From Bugula neritina (Eukaryota > Bryozoa > Gymnolaemata > Cheilostomatida > Bugulidae), in the NCBI GenBank assembly GCA_964035545.1, contig OZ037770.1, positions 14,344,642 to 14,408,641 on the forward strand: DNA of 64,000 nucleotides. Reading direction: 5' to 3'. Shown here piece by piece: positions 54,901 to 64,000 of this stretch. How positions within the stretch are numbered: the first letter of the stretch is position 1; every line of letters starts with the position of its first letter. The notes beneath the pieces are model-generated. The model did no database searches, was not told the origin of the DNA, and saw only the letters and a program-made list of their open reading frames with translations. Made by a program: the position numbers and the translations under genes.

Positions 54901-55425
54901 TGTAAGTCTGTAGCTTAGAATTATTGTTTGTGACCAATGGCATTCAATGACATAGGATACAATGTGAGAGAGCAATATATAACTAAGGTAGCTGTGTACA
55001 TGCTGTAAACTTGTTATCTCTTGTACACTAAGATTCTAGTTAAAGAGCTTAAATTTAGTATGCACATGCTGTAATTTCTAAGTGAATAAATTCTCATGCA
55101 ACTATTAAAATGCCCAGCATTTTCGTATAAGTGACGCCTTTTACTGACTAATGAAATGAAGTGATTTAATAATTATTATTTCTCTTATGTAGCAGTCATA
55201 AATTTAAAGTCACTTGCAAATAATAAGGGTTATCTAACGCCGAAAATTGGAGCGACAACTCCACAACTATAGCTTGTATTCTAACCATTGAACTAGAAAA
55301 TAACAGTTCCAGTTCAATGATTCTATTAGGTCTTTGCTAAGGTCAGGGCTGTATTTTTGTGAAGTGATTCAATTATAAGAGTTCTCTTTAGAGTTTAGGT
55401 AATTTCTAAAAGTAGACACGTAACA
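51775..55425. repeat. Right arm of inverted duplication (LRR gene C)
   Basis: Inverted counterpart of 41280-44385. Similarity extends through introns and into 3' flank as far as the block around 55230-55420. Boundaries are approximate. Confidence 0.8.
51924..54559 (+). CDS. Leucine-rich repeat protein C
   Basis: Six exons: 51924-51984, 52062-52317, 52669-52821, 53166-53306, 53756-53899 and 54274-54559, giving 346 aa. Exons 2-6 have exactly the lengths of gene A (256, 153, 141, 144, 286), with the same phases. Exon 1 begins MTDSTHEVNTVDVV, six bases longer than in A. The N-terminal domain and LRRs follow (LTSLKELYL, LKHLKVLSI, LTNLTHLYL, LKNLRELYLSRNKF, LTKLEHLDLSFNNL), then the cap EGIAGVRRYFMERE. 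All frames are open and all splice sites intact in both A and C, so both copies look functional. Polyadenylation signal AATAAA at 55085. Probably cytosolic; partner and role unknown. Confidence 0.83.
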
Positions 55426-56340
55426 TTAATTCAATTTAATGAATGGTGAGAAATAATAGGCCTAGTCACAAGTTCACGAAATAGTAAATGCAATAGATTA
55501 TATGTGTTTCGTTTTAAATGTGTAGAAAAAACTTTGACGCTACTTTTACTTTACTTACACTCACAGTCATCTTACAGTTAATGAGTTACACTTAGACTCA
55601 CTCTGTCTCTTAGTCTTACAGTTACTGTTACCGTTAGTGTTCGACTTCGTGTTACACTTAGTCTTACTTTTACTGTTAGTGTTGCTTTAACTCTTAGAGT
55701 AGGAGTTGGTCACTTACTAGTGATAATCAATTCATTGTTTTTATGTTCAGTTATTGACATTAGATTTTACAGTTCTGCATCGGTATTGTATTACTATTAA
55801 ATTTAATCTCAATATTTATATATTAAATTATTATTTTATCAATATCAATATAGATATGCTATTGGCATTGCTATGCTTATCATAATCATAGTTATTATCA
55901 TTATGATTATGATATTAAACATAGCAAAAGCATAGCTAAAGTCAAAATGAAATTGTATGAAATGCTATAATAATGATTAAGTCAGTAAGGGTTAGTATGA
56001 ATTCAGTATGTCTGTTTTCATACATTCCCATAGTCAAGTTTACTAAAAGTTGATCATATTTTGTATCAGAAACAAACAGTATTAGTATAGTTATACTTAT
56101 AGAATTTGATATGTGTATATTGTATCCCCATAGAGCTCAACATGAGGTTAGCTTTTATTATTTATACAACTTATATGTGAAAGTAATTTATATGCTTACT
56201 ATTACCATTGAATTAAATTTGTAAATAAAGAAAAATGAAAATCTTATCTTATCTTAAATTTTGCCAATTGTAATATTTTTTGCTAATCTCCTTTTGGAGT
56301 ACAGAACGTCTCTGTTTTAGTATAGTCAACAACTGCCATA
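54560..56340. other. Intergenic between LRR gene C and RPAP2
   Basis: Contains the LRR gene C 3' UTR (AATAAA at 55085), the outer end of the inverted duplication (to about 55425) and low-complexity DNA at 55540-55930 made of TTAGACTC, CTTACTTT and TATCATTATGATT words. No gene is seen. Confidence 0.6.
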
Positions 56341-59300
56341 ATGGCTTCAAACTCAACCAAGCCTAAAGGGTCAAATCAAGGCTTGAGGTAAGTCATGTGA
56401 CTTTAAATGGTGACTTTATGCCAATTACACTTTCTTTTTGTAGCTAAATTGTTATTTAATGAAATAATAGAGTGAATGATGTATTTGCTAGCTATTTCAA
56501 ATTAAATTTCTAACTATTTCAATTTCCGAAATTTGCTTTTGCTGGATACTGCTTAGTATTTATCCCAAGTTTGATTGTTACTATTTTTAGATATGAGTTA
56601 CAGAGACAGCATGTGGAAGAAGAACTCCGCCAAAGACAGTTGGCTGAAAAGTGTGCTCTAAATACAGTAACGACTCTGCTAGACTCTGAAATCTCGGAGT
56701 CTGATCTCATATCAGCTGTAAGTAGTCTAATTTTATGTAGGATCAAGATTGAGTGATCACACTTTTTTGCTACTTTGATAACTCTCTGCAAAGGCAATAT
56801 TTTCACTTTATTTACTCATAGGCTTGTTTTGCTATCAGGTTTATAAATATTTGGTTAGGAATTTTGTTTACTATTGACTTTTTTCTATTTACTCAAATCT
56901 TGTTTTCGGAGATTTATCAGTGCAACATAAATTAATTGAGAAGTTGTTGGTTTTTAATAAACAGTAATAAACTGTGCATTTATATAGTTACAGCACAGTG
57001 AACATCTCTAATACACACTACAAATTGTTTTGTGAAAATATTATGAAACTTTATTATTATATGAAGCCCACTAGGCTCAGCATTAAAAATTATTATGCAT
57101 TCATGTTTTATTTTTAGTTAAATAGAAGATTTTTAGGCTAGTTTATTATGGGATTCATAAACAATGCTCGAGTTCCTTGCTACTAAATATGATATTTGGG
57201 TAGGTACGGTATCTGACACCCCAGTACTATCGCGATGTGACTGAGGAGCGAGGCCTAACGCTGCTCTGTGGATATCCTATTTGTGGCAACAGAATAAAAC
57301 CTGTAAGTATATTGATTATATATTTCAATTGTTTTGTTTTGCACTGAGTATTTGGATGTTTTCATATCAATCATTTGGAAATACTGTGTGAAAAGTTTGT
57401 AAATTGAACTAAATTTGACACCAGTTAAGGGTATTATTATAATTTTTGTGTAGTAGAACTACATAATATTTTTTTTAATTTCACAGTAAGTGTACAATAA
57501 ATACACAGTCCTCTTAAAATATATATACAGTAAGTATACAGCGAACGTACACGAGTATAACGTTAGTATTTAATAAATATTCAGCATACCTTCTCTTATT
57601 CAAGACATGTTGTTACTGTATTATATCCTGTTACGTTGCCATGGTTACGCAGATCAACTATAAGCAGAAGTATCATATCTCAACTCAGACTAACAAAGTC
57701 TACGATGTCAGTGAAAGGAAATACTTCTGCTCTGCGACCTGCTACAAGGTAGGGTGTTGGTGTCGAATCTATGAGGTGTAGGGAAAGTGTCTATCTTGAC
57801 TTTTTTTAAAAATTTATAAAACATTTAAGCAGCTCATTTGAAGTCATTGTTGTCAGTTTGCTAGCCAACGTCAACATTGCTAATACCCTGTATTCAACTG
57901 TATCCTACCTGTATCTATCTGTACTCACCTGAAATATCCTGTATTTCCCTCTATTCCCCTGTATTCACCTTTATTTACCTGTATCACAGGCATCGAAATA
58001 CCTGGAGAATCAGGTCAGTGAGGAGCCGTTGTGGACAAGAGGAGATAACTTCACTTGTGTGGTCGAGTTCTTCCAATCACACAACTCCGCTGACATAAGT
58101 GACCAATCAGTGCTCATACACAAAGACACCGTCAGCATTGGTAATGCAACTCCCACTGACTGCTTGTGCTTTAGATCATCTGGTGGTAACATAGCTGTTA
58201 CATAATGCCCTACGAACTTTCTTTAAATAATACAATTTAATGGAATTATAATTTTATTGTGCCTTCAGTTTGTTTTTTTGCCATTTAACTTCCGACTTCA
58301 AAAAGTTAAATATTTGAATTTTTTTTGTAGTTTGTGTTTAGCTTTTATTTCGTATCCTATTGTAGCTTGTAGGCCATATTCTATATTTAGCTGTTATAAA
58401 CTCTGTTCTATTTTTAGATTCCAGTGCAGACGAAACAGGAGTTATTTCCCCTGAAGGAAGTGTAGGCAGTGCCGAAGAGGGTGTACATATAGCTGACAAG
58501 TTGGCAGGTAATTACTTGTTGTGTTGGCGACTTTTAGTTGAGTAAACTTTTCCTTTCGTGTTGTTTGTTATAGAGCACCTTAACTCAACAACAAACAACA
58601 TATGCCTGCTGTCAGCGTTTCCTACTGTGTACACTGATATTATATTACGTGATATGCAAAGCAATGTGATATGTGCTATAGAATAATATATTATGGCATG
58701 CTATATATGTGATAGGGTACAGAATATTACAGCATTGTATTGTATGATATGCCTTAGTGATGGTGCAAAGTTAAGAAGTGTTAACTCATATTGCCACTTC
58801 ACTATTCACTTCCATAAACTGCAAGATTAATTTTAGCTGATAGAAAAACTGTATTAAAAGCAAGAAAGTTGTCGAATACAACCTTCACACTCGGCCTCAG
58901 TTCCATATCTAGACTTGTGAGGGTTTGAGTTGTACTCAACCACGTCTCGGTTTTCTCTTCATTCAACAGCCTGCTCTATGACTCTATCAGACAGTGTCTA
59001 GTAAACATTGTATTTCAAACCTGATGACCCTTTTGTGTTTGTATCTCTCCAACAGACATGCTGTTAGAGGATAGACTGAGTGATGAGTCATCAGACGAAG
59101 AGTTATCCAATCAGAGTTCAGCCGAGTCTTTGCTGCGGAGTCGTAAAGATCAGAGATTGAATATCTCAGCTAAAAGTGTTCCTGAAAAGACGAACCACCC
59201 GGCGCAGCCAATGCTTCTCAGACAGAAGACTGATGGCAGCAGAGGAAGAAGTAGTGTTATACAGTCTAGTCTGGAGCTGTCTGACTCATCATCTGCCAGA

Positions 59301-62024
59301 CATTCTCCTAATTCATCTGCTAAACCATCTACCAATACGTCTGCTAAACGCCAACCCTTAGCCAATGTGTTTGCTACACACAAACAGTCTCTTAATATGT
59401 CTTCCATTGGTAAACCATCTACCAATACGTCTTCTATTCGCAGACAATCTACCGATACATCTGCTGCACTCAAACAATCTACCAATACATCTGCTATGGT
59501 TCAACCATCAACCAATACATATGCTAAACACAAACAGTCTACCAATACGTCTGCTGCACACAAACAGTCTACCAATACGTCTGTTGCACCCAAACAATCT
59601 ACCAATACGTCTGTAATGACTTTACATGAAAAGCAGAAGTTGGAAAAACTTAGGGCTAGGAATTCAGCTAAAAGTAATCAGTCTGTGATTCTGTTGGATG
59701 CTTGTCTCCCAGCCCCAGGCTCTGCGGGCCGGCACAGGAGTAACCCTATATCTAGTAATAATGAATCAGTTCAGGTAGGCTAAACCGGTCATATAGTGCA
59801 GACAACTTCTTATCTAGTACCTTTCTAGTATATCTTTTAAACCTTCATGTAATAGTAGTTTCTAGTTGTATTACAGTGTCCTTCCATATCTCACGGTTCT
59901 ATTTCTCATGAACTTCCATGGGCCCAATTTACCGGATCCATGAGTTAAATCTGGTATTCTAATATGTCATGAATTGAGCCTTCGAGACCAGCAGCTCAGT
60001 GAGATACGGAGAGAGCACTGTAATATAACTAGAAGCTAGTAATAGTTTAAAAAGTCAACAAAAGTTTTGTGATTTGCTAGAACTGTGAGACATCTCCCAT
60101 TGACCTCTTGTAATATATATGTGTAATATATTGGTAAGTACGTTAGAGGTTACTGAATCAGTTCTGTTTCTCCTCACTAGGTCTGTCTGAGTCGACTGAC
60201 ACAATGGTTCTCTGATGATACAAGGGAGCTGCTCTTTGCTGAAAAGAAACCAGAAACTGTTTCTATTTCTACGCCGTCTGATCAGAAGGTTTTTATTTGT
60301 TCCAGAACTTTCTAACTATCGGTTCTCAGACGACACACTGTATTGTGATGTGTCTATTAGTTTAAACCTTTTTATTAGGAGAGCTCATTGTTATCTAGAG
60401 AAGAAGTTGAGCTCACGCAGCCTAACAAAGAGTCTGTTGGAACGGCACGCAGGGGAATCGTCTTCCGGAATCTTCTAAAGAGGCATGTCTGAGTGTACTT
60501 ATTTTGTAACGGCAGTGGTTATTGGACAATGCTATACTATGTTTCGTAATGACAGTTGTAGTTGAGCAAAACTCTACTTCCTAAAATTAAGCTACAACAT
60601 ATAATGCAGCATAATATTATCCAATGAGACATGATATATGCTAATATATGATATACTATTATATGGAATATAATATGATGTAATATAAAAGGATAAGGAG
60701 TTATGTATATAATGGATTAACATGGAATTTTATATGATTTCATGCAACATGATAATATATTATATATATGGCATGGAATGATGAATATGGTATGCATATA
60801 CTGGTTGCGCCAGGTTCATGGTTTCACTACAAACTTCACTATTGATTTCACCTTGCAAAGTAGTTACTGCTCTAAATTAATAAAATGAATGACCAACTAT
60901 ATGAACAAACGTACTTGAATTTCTTGAGTTTTCAACCCTTTGTATTTAAACTCGGAGTTGTCAACTCTATATTATATTTTTGTAGCTGTGAAAAAGTGGG
61001 TAGCACTGTTCCGGAAAATGTTTTGAGTGGATTTAGAGATAAGCTGACCAAGTTGATCAAATCTTTCAGGTGACTTTTTACTTATTTTAAATTTTGTTAC
61101 ATTAAAATTTTATTAAACTTTTTCAATCACTGTGTTTCCATCATATTCATTATATGAATGGATTTTTCATTCTCCTAATGTAAACAGTTACATCAAGGAA
61201 ACCACAATGATGAGTTAATGCAAACCGCAACCATAAGTTAATCTGTATGATCATCCATTCGCATAACGCGAAGTCATGGAAACGCAGTGTATAATAAACA
61301 ATGTTATTCACGTTTTAATGTGTCCCTTTTTCACATCTTATGCTAAAATCATACTAAACAAAATGAACAGTTACCGTGTCGTGTACAGCGTTATTCAAGT
61401 ATTACTAATAGAAATGATCTCTACTTTGATGTCACTTAGGTTAAACAGTGAGAATATATCAGCCCACCCGATAGAGTGGAACATCATCACACTTGTTCTT
61501 TTAGCTTGGTAAGATTAATGCTGTCTGTGCACATCTATCTTATTTCAGTATTTTTACTGTGGGTAATAATAAAGTATTGAATATATTAGATAATATATTA
61601 GATAATAGATAAGTATAAAATCTGCTGCGTAAATGGATTCATATAAATTGTTGACATGGAATGCAATCATGTGAAAATAATGATACTAATAGTACAATCA
61701 CTATAAATAGATTTTTTAGAAGTGTTATTTATAACAAAAAGGCCAAGCAACAATTTCTGTAATAAAGCCATAATTATGTTCTACTGAGTTTTTGCCATTA
61801 TATATGTGTTTCGAAAATTTTATAACTTTATTGTATTTTTATATTATTGTTATATTTTATATTGTGGCGTAATGTCTTACTTTAGCTCCTACCATTCCGA
61901 GAAAGATGTTATGATGACAGTCGCAGAGGAAGTCTCTCAACTCACACACGGAAGTCACAAAGACAGCATTCAGCAACTCCACACTTTTATTAACAGACAG
62001 CAGTCTGGCTGCTTGGTCACATGA
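56341..62024 (+). CDS. RPAP2: RNA polymerase II-associated protein 2 (Rtr1-type CTD phosphatase)
   Basis: Twelve exons: 56341-56387, 56591-56717, 57204-57302, 57653-57748, 57990-58140, 58418-58507, 59056-59774, 60181-60288, 60379-60482, 60986-61069, 61440-61508 and 61886-62024. They join in frame to 610 aa (human 612). RPAP2/Rtr1 binds RNA polymerase II, removes CTD Ser5 phosphate and helps nuclear import of the polymerase. The RTR1 zinc domain is at about 60-140: [20 protein letters not shown], then CGYPIC (C80, C85) and FCSATC (C117, C121). The large exon 7 encodes a disordered Ser/Thr/Asn-rich linker with a 10-residue tandem repeat ([10 protein letters not shown]-like). The C-terminus ([14 protein letters not shown]) resembles the conserved RPAP2 tail. 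Intron 9 appears to use a GC donor (AG|GCATGT). Candidate AATAAA signals at 62566 and 62587. Confidence 0.92.
57882..57985. repeat. Degenerate CCTGTATTCA repeats abutting RPAP2 exon 5 acceptor
   Basis: About ten imperfect 10-11 bp pyrimidine-rich units run to within a few bases of the splice site at 57989 and form the polypyrimidine tract. Confidence 0.75.
59320..59620 (+). repeat. 30-bp coding minisatellite in RPAP2 exon 7
   Basis: About nine to ten units of 30 bp encode [10 protein letters not shown]-like decapeptides. The STNTS core is constant and the flanks vary (AMVQP, YAKH, VAPK). Confidence 0.9.
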
Positions 62025-64000
62025 CTCTAAACTAAGATGGCCTCAAGTTTTTTTTACTGACAATTGTTTGAAGTTTTGAAGTTCACAAACTATGAGCTAG
62101 AATGTATAATCTTACTCGCCGTTCAGTCACTACCCACAGGAGTAAACTAAGCTTTCTGCTTTCTTTTCAGATATAAATTTGTCACGAACTGACACTCAAA
62201 GTTGATCAAGTTAAGTGTCTGAAATATTATGCTTTTTAATCTTTTTATATAACATTTTCTTATCCTAAATCTAGTCTCTAATAGAGCCATTATGACATTA
62301 TAACATAATTATAACTCTTTTGTTCCTGTTGACAAAATATGTTATGCATGCAGTGTACATATAATGTATATACATGTTAATACAAGCACAGTATTTTATG
62401 CAAGCAGTTGTGACTGAAAAGCTGCATGTTTTTCTTGCTGAGATATCTTTTACTCTAGTTTTCATTATCAAATATATAATGTGTAGTATAGACAAATAAT
62501 GACGTCTGGTGGATACCTATTTTATTTTAATATGTGTTGAAAAATGAATGTATGTTTGATGTTTTAATAAATTCAATTGTCAGTTGAATAAAGTATAATA
62601 GAAATAGTGATCTCATAAAATAGTCAATTAATGTTGGACATTTTTTCATAAATTTATTTAATTCAAGAAAATAGCAGAAACATAATCATAATTTTAGGGA
62701 GTTGTAATACCATGTTTAAAAACGACTAGCTCGAAAAAAACAGCATAAAGCAATGAACTTGAAAAGTCATTTCTAGTTCAGTGGCATAAAGCATTTAAAT
62801 GTGTTTATTTTGCGTGGGATCAATTTTCCGCCGTAAATTTGTATAATGCTTTTGGGTCGTCGAACTAAACACCAAAATATTATTTTATCTTTCTACCAGG
62901 GTTAAAAACTAGAGTACACTTTAAGTTTATAGCTCATTAGCTGTGTTTTAAATTTGTAAATGTTGCTATTGTCTATTAGACATGTCGTAGCTGCAGGCCT
63001 ACGATTATGTAACAACTAACTAGTAATAATTAGCATTACTAGAAGTAGATTTAAAATCAATGTTCAACCTCATCTTGAAGTTCAACTTCATCATCATCAT
63101 CATGATCATCATCATGAGTTCGTGATCCTAAACTTAAAGTTAAAGTTAACCATAATGATAATTATAATCACGAACTAGCACTGTGAGTTATGACTATCAG
63201 TATACCATTACTGACACAGGACTTCACAGTTCACAATCACATTCGCTGTGATACTCTGAGTCTGATAGTCATAGTCAGTATCACTATCATAGTCATAGTG
63301 ACTATCACTATCAGTATCATAGGGATAGTGTCAGTGGTAGTCATTGTGATTGTCGCTCATTGTTAGTGTATTTGTATGACTCTAGGTATACCAATATTAA
63401 TATGAATGTGATTATCATTATGATTATGATACATTCACAATTATAGTGAGTTAATAATACTGCTACTATTACTTATACCAGTAGTATTAGACACTAGACA
63501 GTAATACTAATAGAGTAAAACTGAATGTAATATTAGTAACATCAGTGGATGATTATTTTTACTCAAATGTTTTAATACAATCATTTGCATTGATAGTTAG
63601 ATACGTAGTGACAGAGTTTGCACTGGCACTCATATTGATATTGACACTGTGAGTGTAACAGGCTCATTTTATTCAATCTATTGACAAGAGATTTCAAATT
63701 GTTTTTATGCTTTTAATTTCAGTGATAAACTTGTACGAAGTGTTGCATGTGTTTTCCTTTTTACTACCTTGTCTTATTTTATTATGATATATGCTCAAAC
63801 TTTCAACTTGTAGGTGTTCTAACTGCCTTTAGGTCTATGATGAGCTTGCCCTGTCATGACTACAAGTCATGACAACTATTCATTCTATATTAGACTGTAA
63901 TAGTTTAATGGTGGTCAATGTATTACCGTCTCCGTCGAACTGTTTTCGGAGTCATCTTCTTATGTGTAGCAGTATTTGTCTTGGTTGAATTTCTCTTGGT
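62025..64000. other. Intergenic downstream of RPAP2, low-complexity
   Basis: RPAP2 3' UTR to about 62600, then AT-rich DNA. 63060-63660 is a strand-symmetric island of ACTATC, GATAGT, TCATAGTC and similar words, with GTTCGTGAT and ATCACGAAC (63116-63175) as an inverted pair. A perfect 9-bp stem hairpin TGTCATGAC-TACAA-GTCATGACA lies at 63852-63874. No gene is seen. Confidence 0.6.

Noticed and set aside
59150-59485. 111-codon antisense frame over RPAP2 exon 7
   Set aside because: Shadow of the coding repeat; no independent support.

Overview
This window is animal (metazoan) nuclear DNA. It is AT-rich and intron-dense, with canonical GT-AG introns and vertebrate-like orthologs of AP2M1, RPL22, beta-tubulin, a GABA-B receptor and RPAP2. 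It also carries CR1/jockey-type non-LTR retrotransposons and many minisatellites. The species cannot be named from the sequence; an invertebrate is the best reading. Gene models were built by hand from splice signals, reading-frame continuity across every junction and family knowledge. Each listed model closes in frame.

Layout. 1-4316 (minus): 5' part of an unrecognised coiled-coil protein gene, with tRNA-like SINE copies in an intron. 7394-12000 (minus): AP2M1, clathrin adaptor AP-2 mu, 10 exons, 436 aa. 13226-14654 (plus): RPL22, with two near-identical 90-nt elements in consecutive introns that look like box C/D snoRNAs. 16669-18984 (plus): beta-tubulin, 445 aa. 19466-32719 (minus): a GABBR1-like class C GPCR, 18 exons, about 829 aa. 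35241-38098 (minus): a MADF-BESS-like protein, 271 aa. 38334-40433 (plus): reverse transcriptase of a 5'-truncated non-LTR element. 41858-44272 (minus), 46731-49924 (minus) and 51924-54559 (plus): three paralogous six-exon LRR genes. The two outer ones form the arms of a large inverted duplication, and a second, mutated reverse transcriptase copy (44459-45705) lies between them. 56341-62024 (plus): RPAP2, 12 exons, 610 aa. The remainder is intergenic and low-complexity DNA.

Most unusual signal. The minisatellites are not scattered at random. About fifteen arrays, each with a different unit (10 to 42 bp), abut or overlap a splice site. In AP2M1, the GABA-B receptor gene and the MADF gene the repeat unit itself contains the splice donor or acceptor, giving rows of 3 to 8 competing splice sites, several of them in frame. 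This looks like recurrent seeding of tandem repeats at exon-intron junctions. The genes have unrelated functions (endocytosis, translation, cytoskeleton, GABA signalling, polymerase II CTD regulation); apart from the LRR cluster there is no sign of a functional operon-like grouping.
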